Under the pieces are notes generated by a model, which had not been told where the DNA came from, made no database searches, and saw nothing but the letters and a program-made list of their open reading frames with translations. The position numbers and the translations under genes were made by a program. Below are positions 16,342 through 26,385 of a stretch of DNA of 59,334 nucleotides, piece after piece (position 1 is the first letter of the stretch; every line of letters begins with the position of its first letter). This DNA is from an uncultured Hungatella sp. (lineage in GTDB: Bacteria > Bacillota > Clostridia > Lachnospirales > Lachnospiraceae): contig CAJUPQ010000009.1 in assembly GCA_910588505.1 (NCBI GenBank), positions 1 to 59,334 on the forward strand. The letters run 5' to 3'.

Positions 16342-19300
16342 TTACGCAAAATCAAACAAAGACAACTGATTGGACTCCGGCAGATCCCCAAACAGCCCCA
16401 GATCCCCCATCAAATCGCAGATGGTCTTGCTGACCTTGGTGCGATTCCTAAAATCCTCCTTGGACAAAAACGGCCCGTCCTTCACCGCGTCCACCACGCC
16501 GTCAGCCGCCTTGTCCCCCAGGCCGTCTATGCTGGCAAAGGACGGCATCAGCTTTCCGTCTATGATCTGAAAATCCCTTGCCTTAGCCCTGTAGATGTCC
16601 AGAGGCACAAACTCAAACCCTCTGGCATACATCTCCTGAACCACCCGCATATCCCTCATGGAATCCTGCTCCTTCTTGGACAAATTGTCCCACCGCTTCC
16701 TGTAATCCGCGATATAGTACTCCAGCTTATCCCGGCCCTGACACATAATCTCATAGCTGAAGGCGCTGGCCCGGATGCTGAAAAACGCCGCGTAGTAGGC
16801 CAGAGGATAAAACACCTTGCAGTAGGCAATGCGCCAGGCCATCATCACGTAAGCCGCCGCGTGGGCCTTTGGGAACATGTACTTGATCTTTAAACAGGAG
16901 TCAATATACCACTGTGGCACGTCGTGAGCCAGCATGGCCTCGATCCAGTCCGGTTTCAGCCCTTTGCCCTTTCGCACCGACTCCATGATGGTAAAGGAAA
17001 GCCCCTCCTCCATGCCCTTCTGGATCAGGTACACCATAATATCATCCCGGCAGCAGATGGCCGTCTGGATGGTGGCCTGACCGCTTAGGATCAGGTCCTT
17101 GGCATTGCCCAGCCACACGTCCGTGCCGTGGGCCAATCCGGCGATGCGCACCAGGTCGGAGAAATACTTAGGCTTGGCGTCCATAAGCATCTGCATGGCA
17201 AAATCCGTTCCGAACTCCGGCACCCCCAAAGCCCCCAGGGGACAGCCGCCGATATCCTCCGGCGTGATGCCCAGGGCAGAAGTGTTCTGAAACAGGGACA
17301 TGACCTCCTTGCAGTCCAGGGGAATGTCCTTCACCGGGTCCAGCCCGGTAAGATCCTGCAGCATCCTGATCATGGTGGGATCATCGTGTCCCAGAATGTC
17401 CAACTTTAACAGGTTGTGGTCAATGGAGTGGTAATCAAAATGGGTGGTCACCGTGGTGGTCTCCATATCATTGGCAGGCCGCTGCACCGGGGTAAAGGAG
17501 TAGATCTCCTCCCCCACAGGCAAGACCACGATTCCCCCCGGGTGCTGTCCCGTGGTCCGCCGCACTCCCACACACCCCTGGACGATGCGGTTGATCTCGC
17601 AGCCTCTCTTCCGGTCCCCCCGCTCCTCATAGTAGTTCTTCACATACCCGTAGGCCGTCTTGTCCGCCAGAGTGCCGATGGTCCCGGCCCGAAAGGTCTG
17701 GCCTTTGCCAAAGATCACCTCCGTGTAGTCGTGGGCATGGCTCTGGTACTCCCCGGAAAAATTTAAGTCAATATCCGGCTCCTTGTCCCCTTTAAATCCC
17801 AGAAATGTCTCAAAAGGGATGTCGTGGCCGTCCTTTTTCATCAGCGCGCCGCACTTTGGGCACTCCCTATCCGGCATATCACACCCGCTCATTCCCCCGA
17901 ACTTCTTCACATCCTCAGAGTCAAAGTCCGAATAGTGGCACTCCGGGCAGTAATAGTGAGGGCTTAAAGGGTTCACCTCCGTGATCCCGGACATGGTGGC
18001 CACCAGGGAAGACCCTACGGACCCTCGGGATCCCACCAGATACCCGTCCTCATTGGACTTCCACACCAGCTTCTGGGCAATGATGTACATAACCGCGAAT
18101 CCATTGGAGATAATGGAGTTTAACTCCCGCTCCAGCCGCTCCACCACGATCTCCGGCAGATTGTCCCCGTAAAGCTCCCTGGCCCGGTTGTAGCAGATAT
18201 TTCTTAAGGTCTCGTCAGAGTTTTCGATCACCGGAGGGCATTTGTCCGGCCGCACAGGCGAAATGTTCTCGCACTGGTCGGCAATGCGCCTGGTGTTGGT
18301 GATCACCACCTCCTCCGCCTTGTCAGGCCCCAGGTAGGCGAACTCATCAAGCATCTCCTGGGTGGTCCGAAGATACAAAGGCGCCTGGTCGTCGCTGTCC
18401 TTAAATTTCCTGTGAGACATGATGATCCTGCGGTAAATCTCGTCCTCCGGGTCGAGAAAGTGTACATCGCAGGTGGCGCACACCGGCTTGTTAAACTCCT
18501 CCCCCAGATGGACGATCTTCCGGTTAATGTTCCTTAGATCCTCCTCGCTCTCTATGGAGCTGTCCTCATCCCGAAGCATAAAATCATTGTTGCCAATGGG
18601 CTGGATCTCCAGGTAATCGTAAAAATCCACGATCTTTCCCACCTCCGTGTCCGGGATCCCCCGAAGCACCGCCTGATAAAGCTCCCCCGCCTCACAGGCC
18701 GAGCCAATGATCAGCCCCTCCCTGTACTTGCGCAGCAGACTTCTGGGGATCCTGGGCCTTTTGTGGTAATAGTCAATGTGGGACCAGGACACCAGCCGGT
18801 ACAGATTGGTCCGCCCCAGGTCATTCTTGGCCAGGATGATCACGTGGTAGGAAGGCAGCTTTTTTATCTTTTCCCTGTCCATGTCCCCCAGACGGTTTAA
18901 CTCGTCAAGGGTGTGGATGTCCCTGGCCTTTAACATCTTCAAAAACGCCAGAAAGATCTCCGCCGTGGCCTCGGCGTCCTCCACGGCCCGGTGATGGTTC
19001 TCCAGGGAAATGTTCAGCACTTTTGCCACCGAATCCAGCTTATAGCGGCTGATCTGGGGCAGCAAAATTCTGGCGAGAGCCACCGTGTCCAGCACCGTAG
19101 GATCAAAGGGAAGGCCCAAAAGCCTTGCGTTCCGGTCAATAAAGCTGACGTCAAAGGAGGCGTTGTGGGCCACCAGGGCCGCCCCCTCACAAAACTTTAA
19201 GAAATCCGGCAAAACCTTGTCGATCTTAGGCGCGTCCAGGACCATGGCGTCGTTGATCTTTGTCAGCTGTTCGATGCGGAAAGGGATCGGCTCGTCCGGG

Positions 19301-20919
19301 TTGACAAAAGTGCTGAACCGGTCTGTGATCTTCCCTTTTTCCACCCGCACCGCCCCGATCTCGATAATATGGTTGGTGAGAGGGGAAAAACCTGTGGTCT
19401 CAATGTCAAAAACCACGTAAGGGTCGTCAAAATCCTGGCCTCTGCCATTGTCCACCAGCTGTTTCTCGTCATCCACCAGATACCCTTCCACCCCGTAGAT
19501 GACCTTAAACGGATCTCCCTTGTCCAGGGCGTGGCTGGCATCCGGAAATGCCTGGACGCACCCGTGGTCCGTGATGGCCAGAGCGGGCATGCCCCACTTT
19601 TTGGCCCGCTTCACCAGATCTTTCACGTCGCTGACCCCGTCCATATCGCTCATCTTGGTGTGGCAGTGGAGCTCCACCCGCTTCACCAGGCTGTTATCTG
19701 TCCTCTGATCCGAGAAATCCTCGCATTTTTTCAGGCCCACCACAGACCCGATGGTCAGCTCCCCGTCAAACTTGTCAATGGTGGTCATGCCCTTTAACTT
19801 GATAAACTGCCCCTTATTCACTGCCTTGTCAATATCCTCCAGGGCGTCCTCCCGGACAAACAGCTTCACGGTGATGGTGTCCGTAAAATCAGTGACATCA
19901 AAGATCACAATGGTCTTGCCGCTCTTTAAAAGCCGGCTGTCCTTGGCAATGATCTTGCCCCGGATGGTCACTTCCCCCATCTCGCCGGCAATGTCCCGGA
20001 TCTGGGAAAATTCGTCCTCAAAATCCCGGCCGTAGAGCACGTCCGGATTGTCGCTCTTTTTTTGGTAGCTGCCGAATCTGCGGGGTTCTTTGGAGAAGGA
20101 TTTTTTCCCGGTGTCCCCAGATCTTCCGCTGTCAAAAAATGCCCCTGGCGAGGCGACTTCTCCCTTTGCGTCTCTGCCTGCCTGGGGCAAAGACTGTGCC
20201 CCGCCCATAGCCGCCTTACTCCTCTGCCCATTCGCATCCGCGGTCCGCCCTTTTTCAGACGCAGGATCGCCGGTTCCCATGGCCGCAGGCCTTTTGTCAT
20301 CCACATATTCGTTCTGCTCTGGAACATTTCCCGCAAACATGGGATGATTCAGGATCTTCTCTTCAATCTCTCTCTGGATCTGGGCCTCCCTCTGTTTTAA
20401 CAGTGTGTTCTCTGACGCTTCTACAAACTCATATTCCACATCCACCGGCAGTCCGCACCGCTCGTAAAAAATTTTCTCCAGGATTCGTTTCAAATCCCCT
20501 GTTTTTTCCCGAAAAACCCCATTGTCCTCCACAGTCATCCGCAGCAGATTTGTCTGCGGAAAACTGCATCTGGCTTTTCTCATGATATTATACTCCACAA
20601 TACTGTAGCTTTTCAGCTCATAGAGCAGACTATCCCTGTATACTTGAAAAAGCTTCTCTGGATTATACTGTCCTGACAGACTGTATTTCTCCATGATCTT
20701 TACAGTAAGTTTTTTTCCGGGAAACAACTGCTCCCGAATCCCTTTTTCCAGGGCATGGATGTTTCTCTTATCGATCAGCCTTGGGCTGTTTATGTAGACG
20801 CGTAGAGAACTTCGATCCCTGGTGGAAGAAACCCGCTCCACACAGACCAGTCTGAAAAGCTCATTCATCTCCGCTGTCATATGTAGATCTGGAAATACCT
20901 CCAGAAATGATTTTGCCAT
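16342..20919 (-). CDS. polC: DNA polymerase III alpha subunit, PolC type
   Basis: A replicative polymerase of about 1525 residues, the form typical of low-GC Gram-positives. In order there is an N-terminal domain (to about 200), a hydrophilic linker rich in Gly, Ala and Ser (about 205-300), an OB fold (about 320-405), and a PHP domain starting VELHCHTKMSDMDG. The proofreading exonuclease is inserted in the PHP domain with DPYVVFDIETTGFSPL (about 504), and the polymerase core includes the zinc-finger-like CPEC...CPKCG and KEPDIDLNFSG. The frame opens at a GTG (20937), but the ATG at 20919 follows AGGAGTGG by six bases and is preferred. It ends the core operon running from pyrH. Confidence 0.97.
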   Translation of the reverse strand: MAKSFLEVFPDLHMTAEMNELFRLVCVERVSSTRDRSSLRVYINSPRLIDKRNIHALEKGIREQLFPGKKLTVKIMEKYSLSGQYNPEKLFQVYRDSLLYELKSYSIVEYNIMRKARCSFPQTNLLRMTVEDNGVFREKTGDLKRILEKIFYERCGLPVDVEYEFVEASENTLLKQREAQIQREIEEKILNHPMFAGNVPEQNEYVDDKRPAAMGTGDPASEKGRTADANGQRSKAAMGGAQSLPQAGRDAKGEVASPGAFFDSGRSGDTGKKSFSKEPRRFGSYQKKSDNPDVLYGRDFEDEFSQIRDIAGEMGEVTIRGKIIAKDSRLLKSGKTIVIFDVTDFTDTITVKLFVREDALEDIDKAVNKGQFIKLKGMTTIDKFDGELTIGSVVGLKKCEDFSDQRTDNSLVKRVELHCHTKMSDMDGVSDVKDLVKRAKKWGMPALAITDHGCVQAFPDASHALDKGDPFKVIYGVEGYLVDDEKQLVDNGRGQDFDDPYVVFDIETTGFSPLTNHIIEIGAVRVEKGKITDRFSTFVNPDEPIPFRIEQLTKINDAMVLDAPKIDKVLPDFLKFCEGAALVAHNASFDVSFIDRNARLLGLPFDPTVLDTVALARILLPQISRYKLDSVAKVLNISLENHHRAVEDAEATAEIFLAFLKMLKARDIHTLDELNRLGDMDREKIKKLPSYHVIILAKNDLGRTNLYRLVSWSHIDYYHKRPRIPRSLLRKYREGLIIGSACEAGELYQAVLRGIPDTEVGKIVDFYDYLEIQPIGNNDFMLRDEDSSIESEEDLRNINRKIVHLGEEFNKPVCATCDVHFLDPEDEIYRRIIMSHRKFKDSDDQAPLYLRTTQEMLDEFAYLGPDKAEEVVITNTRRIADQCENISPVRPDKCPPVIENSDETLRNICYNRARELYGDNLPEIVVERLERELNSIISNGFAVMYIIAQKLVWKSNEDGYLVGSRGSVGSSLVATMSGITEVNPLSPHYYCPECHYSDFDSEDVKKFGGMSGCDMPDRECPKCGALMKKDGHDIPFETFLGFKGDKEPDIDLNFSGEYQSHAHDYTEVIFGKGQTFRAGTIGTLADKTAYGYVKNYYEERGDRKRGCEINRIVQGCVGVRRTTGQHPGGIVVLPVGEEIYSFTPVQRPANDMETTTVTTHFDYHSIDHNLLKLDILGHDDPTMIRMLQDLTGLDPVKDIPLDCKEVMSLFQNTSALGITPEDIGGCPLGALGVPEFGTDFAMQMLMDAKPKYFSDLVRIAGLAHGTDVWLGNAKDLILSGQATIQTAICCRDDIMVYLIQKGMEEGLSFTIMESVRKGKGLKPDWIEAMLAHDVPQWYIDSCLKIKYMFPKAHAAAYVMMAWRIAYCKVFYPLAYYAAFFSIRASAFSYEIMCQGRDKLEYYIADYRKRWDNLSKKEQDSMRDMRVVQEMYARGFEFVPLDIYRAKARDFQIIDGKLMPSFASIDGLGDKAADGVVDAVKDGPFLSKEDFRNRTKVSKTICDLMGDLGLFGDLPESNQLSLFDFA

Positions 20920-20940
20920 CTTACCACTCCTGTTCACGTT

Positions 20941-22101
20941 TTAAAGGATCGTCATAAGCAGCACTCCTGCTCCGCTGGCCAAATTTTTCTCATGAATATG
21001 CTTCAAAAGGTCTGTTTCAAACTTTGAGGAATGTTCCGCAACTCTGCTGATACAGGAAATAATATAAATATAATCTTCCCGATCAATCCTCCCCCCTTGT
21101 TTCACAAAATCCGCTAAGAGGATCATCTGGATCATAGCAAACTCAACCGCTGTATAAATAAACTTTTCTTTTGACTTTTCATACTCCGGTATGGTGATCA
21201 TATAGGAAAAGATGCGATAAACCCAATAGTTTGTATAAAATCTGCCATACTCAGCTCTGCAGTTTTCTTTAAACGCCTGTACATCCGATAAATACTGCTC
21301 CATTCCGCATTCTGAAAAATACAGTTCTGCCTGCCTGATCAATTTTGCGAAACGCTGGGATTCTGCCTGTGTATATTGTTGCATGATGAAAAACAGCTGT
21401 CTAAGAAACTGATACTGTTTTCTTCCATCCACAAGCTGGCCGATCCGCGTTTCCACCCCCCAAAGAATGGCTTCCTGAGCGTAAAGGCTGACCTCCTTTT
21501 CAAATGCTTCGCCATCAAGCTGATCCTCCCGATACATACGGATTCCCTCTTCCAGAACCGTAAACGCTGTAAACAGGCGGGTATTCAGGGATATCTGGGG
21601 CATACTCTGAAGGATTTCCACCATAGACGCCCGCACTGTACACTCAAATAAATACAACCGCAAATGCGGATACTCCGACATGGTTCTCTGATCCTGACCA
21701 GTATCAAACTCAACCGCGTCTTTTTCCATCAGCATCGATATGACCTCCGGACAGGACATAAAAAGATACCCTTCTAAGTTTTCACCGTACTGATGAAACT
21801 GACGGGGATACATCGTACAGACCGTACTTAAATACTCAGGTCCCAATTTGAGCACAACTCTGCACAGGTTATTATCAGTCAGCATAGGGCACCTTTTATG
21901 ATCAGCCAGCCGGACAGATACCCTGCCTCTGGTATCATCAAGCCACTCTTTTGCCAAAACGCCCAGCTGTTCTTCTTTCTCGATCATTTTTTCATAAGTT
22001 TCTTTATCTATTTCCACTCTCCAGCCCACGCAGCATGTGTTTGAACAGGCGTCCGCGCTGCATTTAAACTCCTTATATACATCTACTGTAAGATAGTTCA
22101 C
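20941..22101 (-). CDS. FliB-family protein (flagellin lysine-N-methylase-like, Cys-rich)
   Basis: About 386 residues. The N-terminal third has an Fe-S- or metal-type cysteine set: FKCSADACSNTCCVGW, then KRCPMLTDNNLCR, STVCTMYPRQF and SCPEV. This is the signature of FliB, known in Salmonella as the flagellin lysine N-methylase; many clostridia carry homologues of untested function. The frame opens at a GTG (22137) overlapping ispG. A second GTG at 22101, six bases after AAAGGA, begins VNYLTVDVYKEF and is the likelier start. It sits between ispG and polC, a place that is usually empty in this conserved operon. No flagellar structural gene is in the window, though a chemoreceptor lies at 28548. 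Confidence 0.8.
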   Translation of the reverse strand: MNYLTVDVYKEFKCSADACSNTCCVGWRVEIDKETYEKMIEKEEQLGVLAKEWLDDTRGRVSVRLADHKRCPMLTDNNLCRVVLKLGPEYLSTVCTMYPRQFHQYGENLEGYLFMSCPEVISMLMEKDAVEFDTGQDQRTMSEYPHLRLYLFECTVRASMVEILQSMPQISLNTRLFTAFTVLEEGIRMYREDQLDGEAFEKEVSLYAQEAILWGVETRIGQLVDGRKQYQFLRQLFFIMQQYTQAESQRFAKLIRQAELYFSECGMEQYLSDVQAFKENCRAEYGRFYTNYWVYRIFSYMITIPEYEKSKEKFIYTAVEFAMIQMILLADFVKQGGRIDREDYIYIISCISRVAEHSSKFETDLLKHIHEKNLASGAGVLLMTIL

Positions 22102-22133
22102 AACAGTTCCTTTCTCTGATATGCCATGGTATA

Positions 22134-23192
22134 TCACCCCCGCAGTTTCAAAAACTCCTCCCGGAGAGCCGCCAAAAGCTCCCCTTCCGGAAGCTTTCTG
22201 ACCACCTCCCCTTTCCTTATAAGAAGCCCTTCTCCCACGCCTCCCGCAATCCCAAGATCCGCCTCCTTAGCCTCCCCCGGCCCGTTGACCACGCAGCCCA
22301 TGACAGCCACCTTCACATCCAGATCATCAAATTCCGCCGCCATAGTCTCCACCTGCCCCGCCAGGCCGATCAGGTCGATCTGCGTTCTCCCGCAGGTAGG
22401 GCAGGAAACCACCGTAACCCCGCCTTTTCTAAGGCCCAGAGTCTTTAAGATCAGTTTTGCCGACTTTACCTCCTCCACCGGAGCCCCTGTCAGAGAGACC
22501 CTGATGGTATCCCCGATCCCCTGGCTTAAAATCAGCCCCAGCCCTATGGCGGACTTAATATTGCCCGCTGTCAGAGTACCGGCCTCGGTGATTCCCACAT
22601 GGAGAGGATACCTGGTTTTACCGGCAATCAGTTCATGGGCTTTGACGCACATAAGGACATCGGAGGACTTGATGCTGATCACCAGGTTGTCATATCCCAT
22701 ATCCTCGATGATTCTCACCTTGTCCAGGGCGCTCTCCACGATTCCCTCCGCCGTAACGCCGCCGTACTTTGCGATCAGGTCCTTTTCCAGGGACCCGCTG
22801 TTGACCCCCACGCGGATGGGGATCCCCCGCTCCCTGGCCTTATCCACCACAGCCCGCACCCGGTCCACAGAACCGATATTGCCGGGATTAATGCGGATCT
22901 TATCCGCCCCGTTCTCTATCGCCGCAATAGCCAGGCGATAATCAAAATGAATGTCAGCCACCAAGGGTATGTGGATCTGCCTTTTGATCCGGCCCAACCC
23001 CTCTGCCGCCTCCTTTGTGGGAACCGCCACCCGGATAATGTCGCATCCCGCCTTCTCTAATCCCAGGATCTGCTCCACCGTAGCCTTCACATCCTCGGTC
23101 TTGGTGTTGCACATAGACTGGATCAGGATCGGATTCCCGCCCCCGATCACCCGGTCCCCGATCCGCGCGATCTTGCTTTCCTCTCTTCCCAT
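22134..23192 (-). CDS. ispG: 4-hydroxy-3-methylbut-2-en-1-yl diphosphate synthase (IspG/GcpE)
   Basis: A 352-residue [4Fe-4S] enzyme of the MEP isoprenoid pathway. It converts 2-C-methylerythritol 2,4-cyclodiphosphate to HMBPP with flavodoxin or ferredoxin as donor. It has an N-terminal TIM barrel (MCNTKTEDV, ADIHFDYRLA, NPGNIG) and C-terminal cluster cysteines in VSCPTCGRTQIDL and MGCVVNGPGEA. The length is normal. It lies 24 bases downstream of rseP, and dxr of the same pathway is two genes upstream. Confidence 0.97.
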   Translation of the reverse strand: MGREESKIARIGDRVIGGGNPILIQSMCNTKTEDVKATVEQILGLEKAGCDIIRVAVPTKEAAEGLGRIKRQIHIPLVADIHFDYRLAIAAIENGADKIRINPGNIGSVDRVRAVVDKARERGIPIRVGVNSGSLEKDLIAKYGGVTAEGIVESALDKVRIIEDMGYDNLVISIKSSDVLMCVKAHELIAGKTRYPLHVGITEAGTLTAGNIKSAIGLGLILSQGIGDTIRVSLTGAPVEEVKSAKLILKTLGLRKGGVTVVSCPTCGRTQIDLIGLAGQVETMAAEFDDLDVKVAVMGCVVNGPGEAKEADLGIAGGVGEGLLIRKGEVVRKLPEGELLAALREEFLKLRG

Positions 23193-23216
23193 GGTTCTAC
23201 TTAACTCCCTTCTCCC

Positions 23217-24272
23217 CTATTTAAAAAACAACATGGCAATATCATTAAACAGCACAAACACCATAAAGCCCATCAAGAGCGCCATGCCGGCCATGTGGAC
23301 CATGCCCTCCTTCTCCTTGTCAACCGGTTTCCCGCGAAGGGCCTCCAACAGAAGAAACACCAGACGCCCTCCGTCAAGGGCCGGGATCGGCAGCAGGTTC
23401 ATGACTCCTAAGTTGGCGCTCAGCATCACGCACAAGTTGGCCAGCGTCAAAAGCATGGTCTCAAGCCCGTACTGCCTGGTCTCCTCCACTGTCTCGTCGA
23501 TCATGCTCACCAGACGCACAGGTCCTGCCATATCCTGGGCTCCCACCTGGCCCCGGATCATCATACCAATGCTCTTCACCACAGTCTTCATCCAGTAGAC
23601 CACCTCGTAGGCCCCGTATTTCACCGTCTTTAGAATCCCTCCCGTGGGCTGTCGATAGCCTCTGGTCTGGATCCCCAGCATGTATCCGCCGTGCTCCTCC
23701 GAGTATCTGGGCTCCAGCCGGGCCCTTCGAAGCTCGGTAGAACCGTCCTCCAGGGTCCTTCGATACTCTACGTCCACCGGCTCCGAAGGGTGCAGATACA
23801 TGTACATGGTCACATCCCGGTACACCATAACCCGCTCCCCGCCCAGCCGGGTGATCACGTCCCCTGCCTCCATGCCCTGCTCCTTAGCGGAAAATCCGTC
23901 CAAAACCCCTGTCAGCTCCGCGGGATCATACCCGGCCACATGGATGATGGCCAGGGCCAGGACAAAAGCCAGGAGAAAATTAAACACCGGCCCCGCGGCA
24001 ATAACCGCGATCCTGGACCAAACCGGCTTGTTGTTAAACGCCTTGGGGTTGGCGTCTTCCTCATCCTCCCCCAGCATCATACAGGAACCGCCGAAAGGCA
24101 GCCCCTTTATGGAATACCGGGTCTCCCCCTTCACAAAACTAAACAGGCGGGGTCCCATGCCTATGGAGAACTCCACCACGCCGATACCGCATTTCTTTGC
24201 TACAATGAAGTGTCCAAACTCGTGGATCAGAATGATGATCCCAAACACAAGGATCGCCACGATCATGCTCAT
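23217..24272 (-). CDS. rseP: Site-2 intramembrane metalloprotease RseP/RasP
   Basis: A 351-residue zinc protease embedded in the membrane. The HEFGH motif (His17, Glu18, His21) is in the first transmembrane helix. A PDZ domain follows (about 120-200, GMEAGDVITRLGG). The second catalytic motif NLLPIPALDGGRLVFLL is in a late helix, and a final helix ends the protein. RasP-type enzymes cleave anti-sigma factors and leftover signal peptides. The position between dxr and ispG is the standard one. Confidence 0.95.
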   Translation of the reverse strand: MSMIVAILVFGIIILIHEFGHFIVAKKCGIGVVEFSIGMGPRLFSFVKGETRYSIKGLPFGGSCMMLGEDEEDANPKAFNNKPVWSRIAVIAAGPVFNFLLAFVLALAIIHVAGYDPAELTGVLDGFSAKEQGMEAGDVITRLGGERVMVYRDVTMYMYLHPSEPVDVEYRRTLEDGSTELRRARLEPRYSEEHGGYMLGIQTRGYRQPTGGILKTVKYGAYEVVYWMKTVVKSIGMMIRGQVGAQDMAGPVRLVSMIDETVEETRQYGLETMLLTLANLCVMLSANLGVMNLLPIPALDGGRLVFLLLEALRGKPVDKEKEGMVHMAGMALLMGFMVFVLFNDIAMLFFK

Positions 24273-24401
24273 ACTTTCGATACCTGCTTTCTAATGAAAA
24301 TAAATAGACATTCGGTCAAACTGCCGGCCCAGTACTCTATCCGCCCAATAATCATACTTTCAGCGCCCAGTACTCCATCCTTTCAGCGCCGGGACGGCAG
24401 A

Positions 24402-25535
24402 TCACCCCAGAAGCTCATAGGTCCACCGTTCCGCTTCCAGGATCTCCTCCACCCCAGGCTTATCCACCACTTTATGTGCCTCCATGGCCCGCTCAATCTT
24501 ATCCGTGATCTCCAGATAGGAGATCCGCCTGGCCAAAAACTCCTTAACCGCCCACTCATTGGCCGCGTTAAACACCGTCGGAAGGCTTCCGCCCCGCTCT
24601 CCGGCCCGCCAGGCAAGGGAAAGGCCTCTAAAGTTCCGGAAATCCGGCTTCTCAAAGGCGATCTCATGTAACGTCCAAAAATCCAGACGCTCCCCTGGAA
24701 GAAATCTTCTCTTCGGATAGTACAGGGCGTACTGGATGGGCAGCTTCATGTCCGGCGTGCCAAGCTGGGCCATAACCGCGCCGTCCTCAAACTCCACCAT
24801 GGAGTGGATCACGCTCTTTGGCTGGATCACCACCTGGATCTGGTCCATCTCCACCCCAAACAGCCACTTAGCCTCCATCACCTCCAGGCCCTTGTTGACC
24901 ATGGTGGACGAATCAATGGTGATCTTTTGGCCCATGGACCAGTTGGGGTGCTTTAAGGCGTCCTCCACCTGCACATCCCGCATCTCCTCCCTGGTCTTTC
25001 CCCTGAAAGGCCCGCCGGAAGCGGTAAGCAGGATCTTGTGGATGTTCCTTTTATCCTCCCCGTTAAGACACTGAAAAATAGCGCTGTGCTCGCTGTCCAC
25101 CGGCAGGATCTTTACGCCCTTCTCCCCGGCCAGCGGCATGATAATATGACCTGCCGTCACCAGGGTCTCCTTGTTGGCCAGGGCAATATCTTTCCCCGCC
25201 TCCATGGCCGCTATGGTAGGCCGTATGCCGATCATACCCACCACGGCTGTCACCACCGTCTCTGCCTCCGGCTCTGTGGCCGCCTCCAAAAGGCCGTCCA
25301 TGCCTGACACCACCCGCACCGGCAGATCCGCCACCTTTATCTTTAATTCCTTCGCTCTCTCCTGGTCCCACACACAGGCAATCAAAGGCTTAAACTCCCG
25401 GATCTGCCGCTCCAGAAGTTCAATATTCTGCCCTGCCGCCAGTGCCGTCACCCGGATATCCCCGTTCTTTTGCACAACCTCCAGGGTCTGGGTTCCTATG
25501 GAGCCTGTAGAACCTAAAATCGATATGTTTCTCAT
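24402..25535 (-). CDS. dxr: 1-deoxy-D-xylulose 5-phosphate reductoisomerase
   Basis: A 377-residue enzyme of the MEP pathway that turns DXP into MEP with NADPH. The N-terminus ISILGSTGSIGTQTLEVV is the cofactor motif. ALANKETLVTAGHIIM and LPVDSEHSAIFQCL carry metal and substrate residues. ILTASGGPFRG, HPNWSMGQKITIDSSTMVNKG and NAANEWAV complete the family pattern. Expressed with cdsA upstream and rseP downstream; the 129-base gap before rseP has no clear structure. Confidence 0.97.
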   Translation of the reverse strand: MRNISILGSTGSIGTQTLEVVQKNGDIRVTALAAGQNIELLERQIREFKPLIACVWDQERAKELKIKVADLPVRVVSGMDGLLEAATEPEAETVVTAVVGMIGIRPTIAAMEAGKDIALANKETLVTAGHIIMPLAGEKGVKILPVDSEHSAIFQCLNGEDKRNIHKILLTASGGPFRGKTREEMRDVQVEDALKHPNWSMGQKITIDSSTMVNKGLEVMEAKWLFGVEMDQIQVVIQPKSVIHSMVEFEDGAVMAQLGTPDMKLPIQYALYYPKRRFLPGERLDFWTLHEIAFEKPDFRNFRGLSLAWRAGERGGSLPTVFNAANEWAVKEFLARRISYLEITDKIERAMEAHKVVDKPGVEEILEAERWTYELLG

Positions 25536-25568
25536 TCCGTATTCCTCCCGTCAAAACACCGCTCTGTC

Positions 25569-26369
25569 TCACCGTGCCAGCGTGATCACCAGGTAGATGG
25601 CCGGGGCCGTAAAGATCATGCTGTCAAACCGGTCCAGGATTCCTCCGTGTCCAGGGATCAGATGGCCGTAATCCTTCACCTGATGGTTTCTCTTGATCGC
25701 CGAAGCCGCCAGATCCCCTACCTGGGAGATCAGAGCCGCAACCCCGCAGGCCAGGGCACAGGCCACATAAGGATTCCTAAGCTCCATCATCTCATGGCCC
25801 AGCAGTGCCGCGTAGGCATACCCTAAAACAGCCGCACCGGCCACGCCGCCTACAGCGCCCTCGATGGTCTTCTTCGGACTCAACGTAGGCGTCATCTTAT
25901 GTTTTCCAAACAGCTTTCCCGCGCAGTAGGCGCAGGTGTCGCATCCCCAGGAGCTGAAAAAGATCAGCCACACCAGATAAGCCCCATCCGGCATCTGCCG
26001 TACCTGGTACAAATAGGACAGCATGACCGCCACATAGAACACGCCGAAAAACGCCGCTGTCACTTCCTCGGTCTTGTACTTTGGAAACGTAAACACATAA
26101 AAACTCATAAGGCACATCAAAGCCCCAATCGCCATCAGCGTCACATACTCGTGACCGTCAAACCAGATCAGGCCGTAGTAGACTCCGCAGGCCAGATACC
26201 CGATGGCGGCAAGAGGCGTCCTCTCGATCTTTAACACCCGATAAAGCTCAAACAGACCCACCATGGAAACAGCTCCGTTTACCACAAACAACAGGCTCCC
26301 GCCGGCTCCCACGATCAGAACCGCCAGAACCACCAGGATGATCCCGCTTATCAACCGGGTCGTAAACAT
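25569..26369 (-). CDS. cdsA: Phosphatidate cytidylyltransferase
   Basis: An integral membrane protein of about 266 residues with eight or so hydrophobic segments. It makes CDP-diacylglycerol from phosphatidate and CTP. The signature near the C-terminus, SQVGDLAASAIKRNHQVKDYGHLIPGHGGILDRFDS, is present (given here by its start and end within 205-245). The frame is open to 26432, but the ATG at 26369 has GGAGGTGGTTGC directly before it and starts the first membrane helix, so it is preferred. Follows uppS after about 16 bases. Confidence 0.95.
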   Translation of the reverse strand: MFTTRLISGIILVVLAVLIVGAGGSLLFVVNGAVSMVGLFELYRVLKIERTPLAAIGYLACGVYYGLIWFDGHEYVTLMAIGALMCLMSFYVFTFPKYKTEEVTAAFFGVFYVAVMLSYLYQVRQMPDGAYLVWLIFFSSWGCDTCAYCAGKLFGKHKMTPTLSPKKTIEGAVGGVAGAAVLGYAYAALLGHEMMELRNPYVACALACGVAALISQVGDLAASAIKRNHQVKDYGHLIPGHGGILDRFDSMIFTAPAIYLVITLAR

Positions 26370-26385
26370 GCAACCACCTCCATCT

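Noticed and set aside
23691..24671. 326-codon plus-strand frame across rseP and dxr
   Set aside because: Crosses two conserved minus-strand genes and their gap; no protein-like features.
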